Of a DNA stretch of 64,000 nt, positions 16,655 through 24,768 are shown in pieces. Location of the stretch: the NCBI GenBank assembly GCA_045628945.1, contig JAZQQG010000025.1:15962-79961 (forward strand), read 5' to 3'. The DNA is from RGIG4034 sp045628945. Lineage in GTDB: Bacteria > Bacillota > Clostridia > Lachnospirales > Lachnospiraceae. Below the pieces are notes generated by a model. The model saw only the letters and a program-made list of their open reading frames with translations. It had not been told where the DNA came from and searched no databases. The first letter of the stretch is position 1, and every line of letters starts with the position of its first letter. Position numbers and translations under genes: made by a program.

Positions 16655-17983
16655 TTATAAATTCAGCTTCTTAAATGCAAGCTTCATCTGGCATCTCAGG
16701 ATTTCAATATCTTCCATGCTGTATACGTAGGTATTGAAGGTATAGCGGTCTCCATCCTGTGCGATAAGCTTGTCCATATTTATATATTCTGAATCATAAA
16801 ACAGATAATATAAATCCGTTACATAATCATTAAGAACGTCGTCGTAATGTTCCTTTTTGTAGACTCCTGAATAAATCTGGGAGCTCGGGTCATACCGATA
16901 ATCCGCTTTCCCAAACTGAATCGAAACCTCTCTTGATGCAATATCAACCGTAATCTCCGAGTTGCCATAGGACACAGAAGTAGTTGAAATCTCTGCAGCA
17001 ACTTTACTTCGTAACGAATAGTACTTCTCTGTATACTCCGGTTTAAGCGCTATGTAATGTACAATACGCATATCCGCGATTTCACCAAAAGCATTTTCAT
17101 CGGTAGAGTCCAGCTCCCAATCACGGAATTCGAAATAATCATAGAAATTCTCCGCGGTTATCTCGACGAATTCCAGCTGGTCATTTCGGTTATAATCAAA
17201 CCAGAGAGAAGCAAAGCCCTTATCATCATAGCGAACATCCAGCTCTGTGTAAGTATCGCCTCCTCCATCATATCTTGAATACCCCATCGCATAGAAACGA
17301 ATTCTTTTTCCGTAAGTATCGTAGGTATATTCGATAGGATAGGTGGTACCGTCAATTACCGCAGTGAAGTCGTTCTGAATCGTAATCAATGTTTCATCTC
17401 TATAGGACTGATACTCACCGGCAATTGTCTCCAGTTCTTTTTTTGCCAATGACTCCATCTCATCCTTACGGAAATAATTCTCGTAGATCATAATTGTATG
17501 CAGTCCCGCTTCTGTTACGGACGGATAGAGATATTTTTTACTCTCCGAACCATCTGCATTCACCACCTGATACTCAATATGAGGTTCTGTATCTCCCTTC
17601 TCCGTTACGATGGACATGGGATAGGTTACCCCTTCAATCGTAAGAGTCATATCTGCATTGATCAGAATCGTACGGAGGGTTGTTGTCTCGTAGGCAGACA
17701 CACAGTTCAATACATATTCGCCTGCAAACTCGGCAACCAAATCCTTAGCAGCAGCATCCACATTGTCCTTATTAGCCTCCATCTGAGCTTTGTCACGCAT
17801 CTCGCGAATATAACTCAGAGCGGAATCATACTGCTCTCGCTCTAACATGGAGATAATATCGGAATATTTCTCCTCCAGGGAGACCGGTGCAATCGGGTCC
17901 TCCCCTGAGCCACCACCGCAGGCGGTCAGGCCAAAGAGCATCACTACTGCCATCAACATTGCAATTAACTTACTTTTTTTCAT
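16655..17983 (-). CDS. Lipoprotein of unknown function with an internal repeat
   Basis: 442 residues. Signal peptide with lipobox LFGLTACGGGSG, then a helical segment (residues about 30-75) and a repeated beta-rich unit: FAGEYVLN...MTLTIEGVTYPMS near residue 90 and IAGEYQSY...FTAVIDGTTYPIEY near residue 190. The C-terminal third is charged and beta-rich. It sits between unrelated genes. No catalytic motif was recognised; a cell-surface binding role is only a guess. Confidence 0.75.
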   Translation of the reverse strand: MKKSKLIAMLMAVVMLFGLTACGGGSGEDPIAPVSLEEKYSDIISMLEREQYDSALSYIREMRDKAQMEANKDNVDAAAKDLVAEFAGEYVLNCVSAYETTTLRTILINADMTLTIEGVTYPMSIVTEKGDTEPHIEYQVVNADGSESKKYLYPSVTEAGLHTIMIYENYFRKDEMESLAKKELETIAGEYQSYRDETLITIQNDFTAVIDGTTYPIEYTYDTYGKRIRFYAMGYSRYDGGGDTYTELDVRYDDKGFASLWFDYNRNDQLEFVEITAENFYDYFEFRDWELDSTDENAFGEIADMRIVHYIALKPEYTEKYYSLRSKVAAEISTTSVSYGNSEITVDIASREVSIQFGKADYRYDPSSQIYSGVYKKEHYDDVLNDYVTDLYYLFYDSEYINMDKLIAQDGDRYTFNTYVYSMEDIEILRCQMKLAFKKLNL

Positions 17984-18019
17984 GTTCTCATTCTCAACAA
18001 TATCATTTTTTATCCGGGA

Positions 18020-18775
18020 TTACAGGTCAATTTCCAGCTCTACAGGACAATGGTCCGATCCCAGAATATCCGTGTGAATCTTCGCATCCACTAATTTCTC
18101 ATCAAGGCTCTTGGACGTAATGAAATAATCAATACGCCATCCGGCATTCTTCTCTCTGGCCGAAAAACGATAGGACCACCAGGAGTAGATCTGTGCTTTA
18201 TCCGGATAAAAATAACGGAACGTATCCGTATATCCCGCCGCCAACAGGTCCGTCATCTTGCCTCGCTCCTCATCGGAGAAGCCGGCGTTATGATGATTCG
18301 CCGAAGGATTCTTTAAGTCAATCTCTTTATGAGCGACATTCAGATCCCCGCAAAAGATTACGGGCTTCTTCGCATTCAGTCCGTTAATGTAGGCTAAGAA
18401 TGCGTCCTCCCAGGACATACGATAGTCCAGTCTGGCAAGCTCATTCTGGGCATTTGGGGTATAACAGGTTACCAGAAAGTAATGGTCATATTCCAGAGTA
18501 ATCACACGACCTTCATGGTCATGCTCCTCCACCCCGATGCCGTAGGTCACCGACAGAGGCTCCTTCTTCGTAAAAATCGCTGTGCCGGAATATCCTTTTT
18601 TCTCTGCGTAATTCCAGTACTGATAATAGCCCGGAAGGTCCAGATCAATCTGCCCTTCCTGCAGCTTTGATTCCTGAATACAGAAGGCATCCGCATCGAT
18701 TTCCTTGAAAAAATCCAAAAACCCCTTCTGAACGCAGGCACGTAATCCGTTCACATTCCAAGAGATGAATCGCAT
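18020..18775 (-). CDS. xth: Exodeoxyribonuclease III (AP endonuclease family)
   Basis: 251 residues, the family's full length. MRFISWNVNGLRA, the metal Glu in FCIQESKLQ, CYTPNAQ with the catalytic Tyr region, FCGDLNVAH, FSDEER, SWWSYRFSAREKNAGWRIDYF and the final GSDHCPVELEI are all present. It cleaves DNA at abasic sites and degrades 3' ends in base excision repair. The 11-nt gap to the thioesterase upstream suggests cotranscription. Confidence 0.95.
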   Translation of the reverse strand: MRFISWNVNGLRACVQKGFLDFFKEIDADAFCIQESKLQEGQIDLDLPGYYQYWNYAEKKGYSGTAIFTKKEPLSVTYGIGVEEHDHEGRVITLEYDHYFLVTCYTPNAQNELARLDYRMSWEDAFLAYINGLNAKKPVIFCGDLNVAHKEIDLKNPSANHHNAGFSDEERGKMTDLLAAGYTDTFRYFYPDKAQIYSWWSYRFSAREKNAGWRIDYFITSKSLDEKLVDAKIHTDILGSDHCPVELEIDL

Positions 18776-18786
18776 AATACCCTCCT

Positions 18787-19215
18787 TTACTCTTCCGGTA
18801 TCAGAGGAAGCTTACTTCGATAAAAAGAGAAACTTCCATCGTCCAGCAGCTTGCCGTTATCATCCTTTAACTCACAACGAACGGTAATCACGTGGCCGCC
18901 ACAACGAACCAGGGTAGCCTCACAGTAGACATACTCCGTCTTCCAGGCAGGTTCGAGGTAATTCATGCTACCGTTTAAGGTATTCACCAGGCGCCCTTGG
19001 AAGTTGGCCAAGGTTCCTGTCACGATATCCGCCAGGGCATAGAGACAACCGCCGTGAACCGAGTCGTAAGGGTTCATAATATTCGGGCGAACCGGAATCC
19101 GTCCAACCAGGCGGTCCTCCTTCCACTCCGTAATCTCCAACCCAAGATTCGTAATATACTCATTTTTATTCAACATCGCTTGCATGACGGCGACGCGCTT
19201 TTCAAAATCTGACAT
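18787..19215 (-). CDS. PaaI-family hotdog thioesterase
   Basis: 142 residues with a single hotdog domain. PYDSVHGGCLYALADIVTGTLA has the HGG turn and the helix with acidic catalytic Asp of the PaaI/YdiI class, followed by SMNYLEPAWKTEYVYCEATLVRCGGHVITVRCEL. It likely hydrolyses acyl-CoA thioesters in the cytosol. It starts 3 nt after the stop of the dehydrogenase gene, so the pair is translationally coupled; substrate unknown. Confidence 0.85.
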   Translation of the reverse strand: MSDFEKRVAVMQAMLNKNEYITNLGLEITEWKEDRLVGRIPVRPNIMNPYDSVHGGCLYALADIVTGTLANFQGRLVNTLNGSMNYLEPAWKTEYVYCEATLVRCGGHVITVRCELKDDNGKLLDDGSFSFYRSKLPLIPEE

Positions 19216-19218
19216 AAA

Positions 19219-20277
19219 CTATTCCTGCATTCTCCTGTAAATATCAATTAACCAGTCATGGTCCAGATCCGTCTCGTTTAGGATGGTGACTCGATCGGGA
19301 CGGGTGGTTGCCGCCTTCTGCCACAGCTCCACGAAGAGGTCTTCATTGATGCCATAGGTGGCCGGATTCAGATCGAGTCCGTAGGCCTTATAGATGTTCA
19401 GCAAAGCCAGATCGTCTCTTCCCTGGAAGTTGGCCGCACCGATGCTGCCAAGCGCAACCGCCAGACCATGGGAAATCTTAAGTGTTGGACACAGCTCCTC
19501 AATGGCGTGGGCGAAGAGATGCTCACTACCGCTGCAAGGGCGGGAAGAGCCTGCAATCTCCATGGCAAGTCCACCCATTACCAGAGAACGGGACAGGGTC
19601 TTCATAAAGCTTTTACTCTTTAAGTCCTTATTGTCACAATGGGCAACGCTGTCATAGCACATCCACGCAATGGCATGGGCAAAGTCATCCAGACGGGAAT
19701 TGCCTGCTGCGGCCGCGAGCTCCCAGTCATAGACCGAGGTATACTTACCGATGGTATCACCGATCCCGGATAAGGTCTGAGAAATCGGGGCCTTGGCAAT
19801 CATATCGGTATCCACCAGAATGGCCGTGGGAATCTTGCAAGGGAGGGTCTTTCGTGCCGTTCCTTGCGTTCCGAGCACCGCAAACGGACTTGCGAGTGAA
19901 TCATTGCTTAAGGTCGTCGGCAGACAAATGTACACTGCTTTGCTTACGAATGCCGCATACTTGGCGGTATCTAAAACACGACCGCCACCAAAGCCGATAA
20001 TAATCTGAATATTCTCAATGCATACTTTTTTGGCTAACGCGACAGCGGTATCAAAGTCGGCCGTAGCCACGTCATAGACCTCCGCGCCGCCAAAATCCTT
20101 GGCGATGGTGTCTACAATCTCCGAATAGGTTGTCCGAAGGAACTCCTCCGTTACGAGGATTGCTTTTTTACTCTGAAGCTCGGGAAGGTAACCCTTTACG
20201 GTCTCATCCACATGGTCGAAAAGATTCTCCTCCACAACCATACACAGGGGCAGGTTAAATCTGGAATGCTGATTCAT
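19219..20277 (-). CDS. Glycerol-1-phosphate dehydrogenase-like iron-containing dehydrogenase
   Basis: 352 residues from ATG 20277. That start is preferred over an upstream in-frame ATG at 20307 because AAGGA lies 7 nt before it, whereas 20307 is buried in a 9-bp hairpin. NAD-binding GFGGGRVLDTAKYAA and CLPTTLSNDSLASPFAV are typical of the sn-glycerol-1-phosphate dehydrogenase/AraM branch; metal ligands fit HAIAWMC, SEHLFAHAIEE and KISHGLAVALGS. The reaction would be NAD(P)H reduction of a ketone phosphate such as DHAP. Paired with a thioesterase; glycerol dehydrogenase activity is an alternative. Confidence 0.75.
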   Translation of the reverse strand: MNQHSRFNLPLCMVVEENLFDHVDETVKGYLPELQSKKAILVTEEFLRTTYSEIVDTIAKDFGGAEVYDVATADFDTAVALAKKVCIENIQIIIGFGGGRVLDTAKYAAFVSKAVYICLPTTLSNDSLASPFAVLGTQGTARKTLPCKIPTAILVDTDMIAKAPISQTLSGIGDTIGKYTSVYDWELAAAAGNSRLDDFAHAIAWMCYDSVAHCDNKDLKSKSFMKTLSRSLVMGGLAMEIAGSSRPCSGSEHLFAHAIEELCPTLKISHGLAVALGSIGAANFQGRDDLALLNIYKAYGLDLNPATYGINEDLFVELWQKAATTRPDRVTILNETDLDHDWLIDIYRRMQE

Positions 20278-20294
20278 ACTGATATCCTTATAGT

Positions 20295-20321
20295 AGAGCC
20301 GGTCCATAAAGAACCGGCTCT
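20295..20321 (-). repeat. Hairpin between pgi and the dehydrogenase gene
   Basis: AGAGCCGGT (20295-20303) and ACCGGCTCT (20313-20321) form a perfect 9-bp stem with a 9-nt loop. No T run follows on the minus strand, so it is more likely an intercistronic processing or attenuating element than a full terminator. Confidence 0.45.
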
Positions 20322-20379
20322 GATTCGTTATTTGTTCTATTTGTTGCTGTTCGGTTGCCGAATCGTGGCTTATTCCGAA

Positions 20380-21960
20380 TTAGATATTTAACAGGTCGCT
20401 GATCTCCTTAAGCGCACCCTCGGTCTCATGGGCGAGAACCTTCTTGGCAAGAACCTTACCAAGCTGTACGCCCTCCTGGTCGAAGGAGTTCACATTCCAG
20501 GTGAAGCCCTGGAACATAATCTTGTTCTCGAAGTGACTAAGCAGTGCACCGAGAGACTCGGGAGTAAGCTTGTCACCTACGATGATGCTGGAAGGACGAC
20601 CGCCTTCGAAGTTCTTGTTCTTGTTCTCATCCTGCTTACCGCAAGCAAATGCTACGATCTGTGCCGCAACGTTTGCGCAGAGCTTCTGCTGGCTGGTGCT
20701 GCCCTGGATTACGACGTCGGTACCGATCTGGCTGTTCTTGAAGCCGATGAACTGAAGGGGAACAATATCGGTTCCCTGATGTAATAACTGATAGAAGGAG
20801 TGCTGTCCGTTGGTACCCGGCTCACCGAAGATGATCGGACCGGTTACGTAGTTCACGGGCTCGCCGAAACGGTTTACGCTCTTACCGTTGGACTCCATAT
20901 CTGCCTGCTGAAGGTGTGCAGGGAAACGGCTGAGTGCCTGAGAGTAAGGAAGAACTGCGGTTGCACCGAAGCCTAAGATATTTCTCTCGTATACGCCGAT
21001 TAATGCATCCAAAAGAGCAGGGTTCTTGGTGATATCCTTATTGGTTGCAAGCTTGTCTTCTGCTGCCGCACCGTCAAGGAAACGAGCAAATACTTCCGGA
21101 CCGAAAGCAAGAGACAGAACTGCGCCACCTACTGCAGAGCAGGAGGAGAAACGTCCGCCGATGTAATCATCCATGAAGAACGCTGCCAGATAATCTGCAC
21201 TCTTTGCAAGAGGAGAGGTCTCACTGGTAACGGCAATCATATGCTTAGAAGCATCTAAGCCTGCATTCTTTAAAGCATCCTTTACAAAGGACTCGTTGGT
21301 CAGGGTCTCAAGCGTCGTACCGGACTTGGATACCAGAACGAAAAGAGAATGCTTCACATCGATGGAATTCAGAACTGCTGCTGCATCATCCGGATCAACA
21401 TTGGAGATGAACTTTGCTTCCATCTTGAAGGTGCCGTTCATCTTTGCCCAGTTCTCCAGTGCCAGATACATTGCACGGGGACCAAGATCGGATCCGCCGA
21501 TACCAATCTGAACTACGGTTGTGAACTTCTCACCGTCTGCATTGGCGATGGTACCGTCATGTACTTTTTTTGCAAAGTCAGCAATCTTCTTCTGCTCGCC
21601 AACATAGAACTCTCTCTTATCAACGCCGTCAGCAACCACCTTGTCGCCAAGCTGGCCTCTGGTTAACTGATGAAGTACCAGACGCTTCTCACCGGTGTTG
21701 ATTACTTCACCGTTGTAGAGTGCAGCAAACTTCTCGGTAAGTTCTGCCTCATCGGCAAGCTCTGCAAGTGCCGCAAGAACCTCATCGTCTACTGCCTTAG
21801 CGGCGTAATTAAAGGTCATGCCCTCTGCCATGGGAACGCTGTAATTCTTCACACGCTTTGCACCGTTCTCACCGGCCATCTCCTTGGTAATGTCTACTTT
21901 CTTAACCGCCTGAAGCTTCTTGTAAGAAGCAAGGGTATCAAGATTCTTCCATGCAACCAT
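20380..21960 (-). CDS. pgi: Glucose-6-phosphate isomerase
   Basis: 526 residues. The ATG at 21960 (MVAWKNLD) is preferred: the GGAGG site directly abuts the other ATG at 21969 but stands 9 nt before 21960. Phosphosugar-isomerase motifs: VVQIGIGGSDLGPRAMYLAL, VLVSKSGTTLETLTNESF, GGRFSSCSAVGGAVLSLAFG, EPGTNGQHSFYQLLHQGT with the catalytic Glu and His, and SFDQEGVQLGKVLAK near the C-terminus. Interconverts glucose-6-P and fructose-6-P in glycolysis. It has its own promoter facing that of the MATE gene. Confidence 0.96.
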   Translation of the reverse strand: MVAWKNLDTLASYKKLQAVKKVDITKEMAGENGAKRVKNYSVPMAEGMTFNYAAKAVDDEVLAALAELADEAELTEKFAALYNGEVINTGEKRLVLHQLTRGQLGDKVVADGVDKREFYVGEQKKIADFAKKVHDGTIANADGEKFTTVVQIGIGGSDLGPRAMYLALENWAKMNGTFKMEAKFISNVDPDDAAAVLNSIDVKHSLFVLVSKSGTTLETLTNESFVKDALKNAGLDASKHMIAVTSETSPLAKSADYLAAFFMDDYIGGRFSSCSAVGGAVLSLAFGPEVFARFLDGAAAEDKLATNKDITKNPALLDALIGVYERNILGFGATAVLPYSQALSRFPAHLQQADMESNGKSVNRFGEPVNYVTGPIIFGEPGTNGQHSFYQLLHQGTDIVPLQFIGFKNSQIGTDVVIQGSTSQQKLCANVAAQIVAFACGKQDENKNKNFEGGRPSSIIVGDKLTPESLGALLSHFENKIMFQGFTWNVNSFDQEGVQLGKVLAKKVLAHETEGALKEISDLLNI

Positions 21961-22057
21961 CGTATACATCCTCCGTATTTTAAAATAAAAAACTATCCTT
22001 GTGCTCGCGCTCTCTTCTTCACCGCTTCATGCGGGTATCGCGACCACACCGACTAAT

Positions 22058-22085
22058 ATTATAACGAATTTCCGAGAAAAAGCAA
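22058..22085 (-). promoter_or_regulatory. Promoter of pgi
   Basis: Minus strand TTGCTT (22080-22085), 16-bp spacer, TATAAT (22058-22063), about 100 nt upstream of the start codon. Confidence 0.5.
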
Positions 22086-22115
22086 TAAATGCCCCCTTTT
22101 CCTTTTCTTTTTTTA

Positions 22116-22124
22116 TGTTATAAT
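22116..22124 (+). promoter_or_regulatory. Extended -10 promoter directly before the MATE start codon
   Basis: TGTTATAAT, an extended -10 box (TG one base before TATAAT at 22119-22124), ends only 8 nt before the ATG at 22133. The usual start about 7 nt downstream would give an mRNA with essentially no leader. No good -35 is visible behind the T-rich tract. Confidence 0.55.
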
Positions 22125-22132
22125 CGCGTATT

Positions 22133-23476
22133 ATGAAAGATTTGACCAAAGGGTATCCGGCCAAGGTCATTGTGCTCTTCGCACTCCCCTTGATGATCGG
22201 AAACATATTTCAACAACTCTATAACATTACGGACAGCAAAATTGTCAGCGCAATGGTGGATCCTTCCGCCCTCGCCGCCATCGGAGCCACCGCGGTTCTC
22301 TCGAATGCCATTATCGGTTTCGTGAACGGACTGACGCAGGGTTTTGGAATCCTGATTGCCCAGAGCTTCGGCGCCAAAAACTTCCGGGCTCTTCGGAAAT
22401 ATCTGGCCGGCTCCATCCTGATTACCTACCTCGTAGCGATTCTGTTAACGGTGGTAAGCGAGCTGACCATCGAACCGTTGCTTACTCTTTTGCGAACTCC
22501 CAAGGATATCTATGCGGATGCCTTAAGCTATGTACGTGTCATTCTTGCGGGAATCATCTTTATCTCGACCTACAACTTAAGTGCCAACACCCTCCGTGCG
22601 GTCGGAGACAGCAAAATGCCACTGCTCTGTCTGATTATCAGCGTGGTGTTGAACATCGGTCTCGACCTTGCCTTTGTCGGCCCCTTCGGGATTGTCGGAG
22701 CCGCCTATGCGACCATTATCTCGCAGGCCGTTTCCGGTATCTCCTGCCTGGCAATTCTCATCGTAAAATACCATGATCTTTTGCCCCGTGGCGAGGAATG
22801 GCGTCCCACAGGAAACGTATTCGGCAATCTGATTCCCAGCGGTATCTCTATGGGACTGATGGGATGTATCGTAAATATCGGTACCATTTTCTTACAGAGC
22901 GCCATCAACGACTTAGGCACCGAGTACGTCACCGCACACACCGCTGCGCGACGTGTCTTCGATATTATGATGATTATGATTTTCACCTTCGGTTTTGCCA
23001 TGACGACCTATGTCAGTCAGAATTACGGCGCCGGGGAAGGCGGACGAATTCGTCAGGGAATTCGCCATGCTACAATCATCGATACGATCATCTCCACGCT
23101 GTTGGTCGGCTTCGCTTTTCTTTTCGGTCGTCCGATTATCGCGTGGGTTGCAAGTTCCAACGATCCGACGATTGTAAACGCCGGCGTTATGTACATCCGC
23201 ATCGGCGTGCTCTTTTACTATGTGCTGGGACCGCTCTTCATCCTGCGATGCTCCCTTCAGGGATTGGGGCACAAAATCGTCCCGTTGGTATCCAGCGGAC
23301 TGGAGCTTACCATCAAGATCCTCTCGTCGCTTTTCTTAGTGCCACGGTTAAAATACCTCGGTGTATCGCTCACAGAGCCCATCAGTTGGGTCGTTATGGT
23401 GATTCCGTTGATTATCATCTACATTTTGAAACGTCCGAAGGAAAAGAGGAACGGAACCGGACGCGAATCGGATTAG
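22133..23476 (+). CDS. MATE-family multidrug/sodium antiporter
   Basis: 447 residues, twelve predicted membrane helices in two MatE halves. The start MKDLTKGYPAKVIVLFALPLMIGNIFQQLYN aligns with the usual family N-terminus (piece quoted as MKDLTKGYPAKV and PLMIGNIFQQLYN), and TQGFGILIAQSFGAKN and NYGAGEGGRIRQGI are the family's cytoplasmic loops. It likely exports organic cations or drugs in exchange for Na+ or H+. No Shine-Dalgarno sequence precedes the ATG and the -10 box is 8 nt away, so translation may be leaderless. Isolated single gene; substrate unknown. Confidence 0.88.
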   Translation: MKDLTKGYPAKVIVLFALPLMIGNIFQQLYNITDSKIVSAMVDPSALAAIGATAVLSNAIIGFVNGLTQGFGILIAQSFGAKNFRALRKYLAGSILITYLVAILLTVVSELTIEPLLTLLRTPKDIYADALSYVRVILAGIIFISTYNLSANTLRAVGDSKMPLLCLIISVVLNIGLDLAFVGPFGIVGAAYATIISQAVSGISCLAILIVKYHDLLPRGEEWRPTGNVFGNLIPSGISMGLMGCIVNIGTIFLQSAINDLGTEYVTAHTAARRVFDIMMIMIFTFGFAMTTYVSQNYGAGEGGRIRQGIRHATIIDTIISTLLVGFAFLFGRPIIAWVASSNDPTIVNAGVMYIRIGVLFYYVLGPLFILRCSLQGLGHKIVPLVSSGLELTIKILSSLFLVPRLKYLGVSLTEPISWVVMVIPLIIIYILKRPKEKRNGTGRESD

Positions 23477-23524
23477 AAAGCGTGTGGCCGGGCACGTTGG
23501 TTAAGTTCATATTTCGGCAACTTA

Positions 23525-23757
23525 TGGTGCGGATTTGGCTTCTTCTGTCGATTCGCACCATTTTCTTGGCTATTGCCTGTCGTTTTCGGCAACTTTTGGT
23601 GTGGAATTAGCTTCTTCTGTCGATTCGCACCATCAAATCGGCTCTTTCCTGGTGCAAATTAACAACTTTCCGGAATTTCGCACCAGAAGTCACCGAATCT
23701 TGCATGCCAGAATATAAAAACTGGTGCGACTTGGACTATTTCATCCAATTCGCACCA
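23525..23757. repeat. Cluster of four 36-nt imperfect hairpin units
   Basis: Four units of exactly 36 nt at 23525-23560, 23597-23632, 23650-23685 and 23722-23757. Each begins TGGTG(C/T) and ends TTCGCACCA, so each folds on itself. Units 1 and 2 share GCTTCTTCTGTCGATTCGC and an upstream TTTCGGCAACTT, forming a 72-nt direct repeat; units 3 and 4 keep the arms but differ inside. This fills the 329-nt gap between the convergent MATE and cysK genes and may also end both transcripts. It looks like a REP/MITE-like palindromic element rather than CRISPR. Confidence 0.8.
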
Positions 23758-23805
23758 GTTTTATATCACCACAATCAATTATTCCGCAAATATCACTGGA
23801 ATCGA

Positions 23806-24738
23806 TTATTCCGCAAACAACGGAGTGGAGTAGTATCTGTCGCCGCTGTCGGGAAGCAGAACGACAATGGTCTTTCCCTTGTTCTCGGGTCTCTTTGCTA
23901 ATTCAATGCCGGCAAAGAGTGCTGCACCGGAGGAGATACCGGTCAGTACGCCTTCTGCACGGCCGAGCTCCTTGGCAGTTGCAAAAGCATCCTCATTGAC
24001 AACCGGAATGATCTCATCATAGATGGAGGTGTTCAGCACCTCGGGAACGAAGCCTGCGCCGATACCCTGAATCTTGTGGGCACCTGCGGTTCCCTGAGAA
24101 AGTACCGGGGAGCTTGCAGGCTCTACGGCTACCACCTTAACGGAAGCCTTCTTGGACTTTAAGAACTCGCCGACGCCGGTAACGGTTCCGCCGGTACCAA
24201 CACCTGCTACGAAGTAATCAACCTCGCCATCGGTATCCTCCCAGATCTCGGGACCGGTGAATTCGCGGTGTGCCTTCGGGTTGGCGGGATTGACGAACTG
24301 TCCTGCCACAATACTTCCGGGAATCTCTTTCTGTAATTCTTCTGCCTTGGCAATAGCACCCTTCATGCCCTTCGCGCCCTCGGTCAATACCAATTCCGCA
24401 CCATAGGCCTTAATGATGTTGCGACGTTCTACACTCATCGTATCGGGAAGAACGATAATCAGACGATATCCTCTTGCTGCAGCGATTGCTGCCAGGCCGA
24501 TTCCGGTATTGCCGGAGGTAGGCTCGATAATGGTTCCGCCGGGTTTCAGTTTTCCGGTCGCCTCTGCATCATCGATGATGGAGAGAGCAATACGATCCTT
24601 TACACTTCCTGCGGGATTGAAATACTCTAACTTAACGAGAAGCTTTGCTTCAAGTCCTAATTTTTTCTCAAGATTGGTAACCTCCAGAAGGGGGGTCTTT
24701 CCGATTAATTCTGTTGCGCTCTGATATACCTTACTCAT
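23806..24738 (-). CDS. cysK: Cysteine synthase (O-acetylserine sulfhydrylase)
   Basis: 310 residues, normal length. PLP lysine in NPAGSVKDRIALSI, substrate loop PTSGNTGIGLA, phosphate loop VGTGGTVTGVGEFLK and the C-terminal GISSGAALFAGIELAKRPENKGKTIVVLLPDSGDRYYST region (quoted in parts: GISSGAALFAG, LLPDSGDRYYST). Makes L-cysteine from O-acetylserine and sulfide in the cytosol. Second gene of the metY-cysK operon, 30 nt after metY, with a shared Rrf2-type operator and leader. Confidence 0.95.
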   Translation of the reverse strand: MSKVYQSATELIGKTPLLEVTNLEKKLGLEAKLLVKLEYFNPAGSVKDRIALSIIDDAEATGKLKPGGTIIEPTSGNTGIGLAAIAAARGYRLIIVLPDTMSVERRNIIKAYGAELVLTEGAKGMKGAIAKAEELQKEIPGSIVAGQFVNPANPKAHREFTGPEIWEDTDGEVDYFVAGVGTGGTVTGVGEFLKSKKASVKVVAVEPASSPVLSQGTAGAHKIQGIGAGFVPEVLNTSIYDEIIPVVNEDAFATAKELGRAEGVLTGISSGAALFAGIELAKRPENKGKTIVVLLPDSGDRYYSTPLFAE

Positions 24739-24768
24739 GATATTGTCCTCTTTTTCTATCGATTATAA

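Noticed and set aside
22798..23610. 270-residue plus-strand ORF
   Set aside because: Out-of-frame shadow of the MATE gene, rich in His/Arg, with no ribosome site.
23525..23757. Possible CRISPR array (36-nt repeats)
   Set aside because: Only four units, strongly palindromic, with variable interiors and irregular gaps (36, 17, 36 nt). No cas genes.
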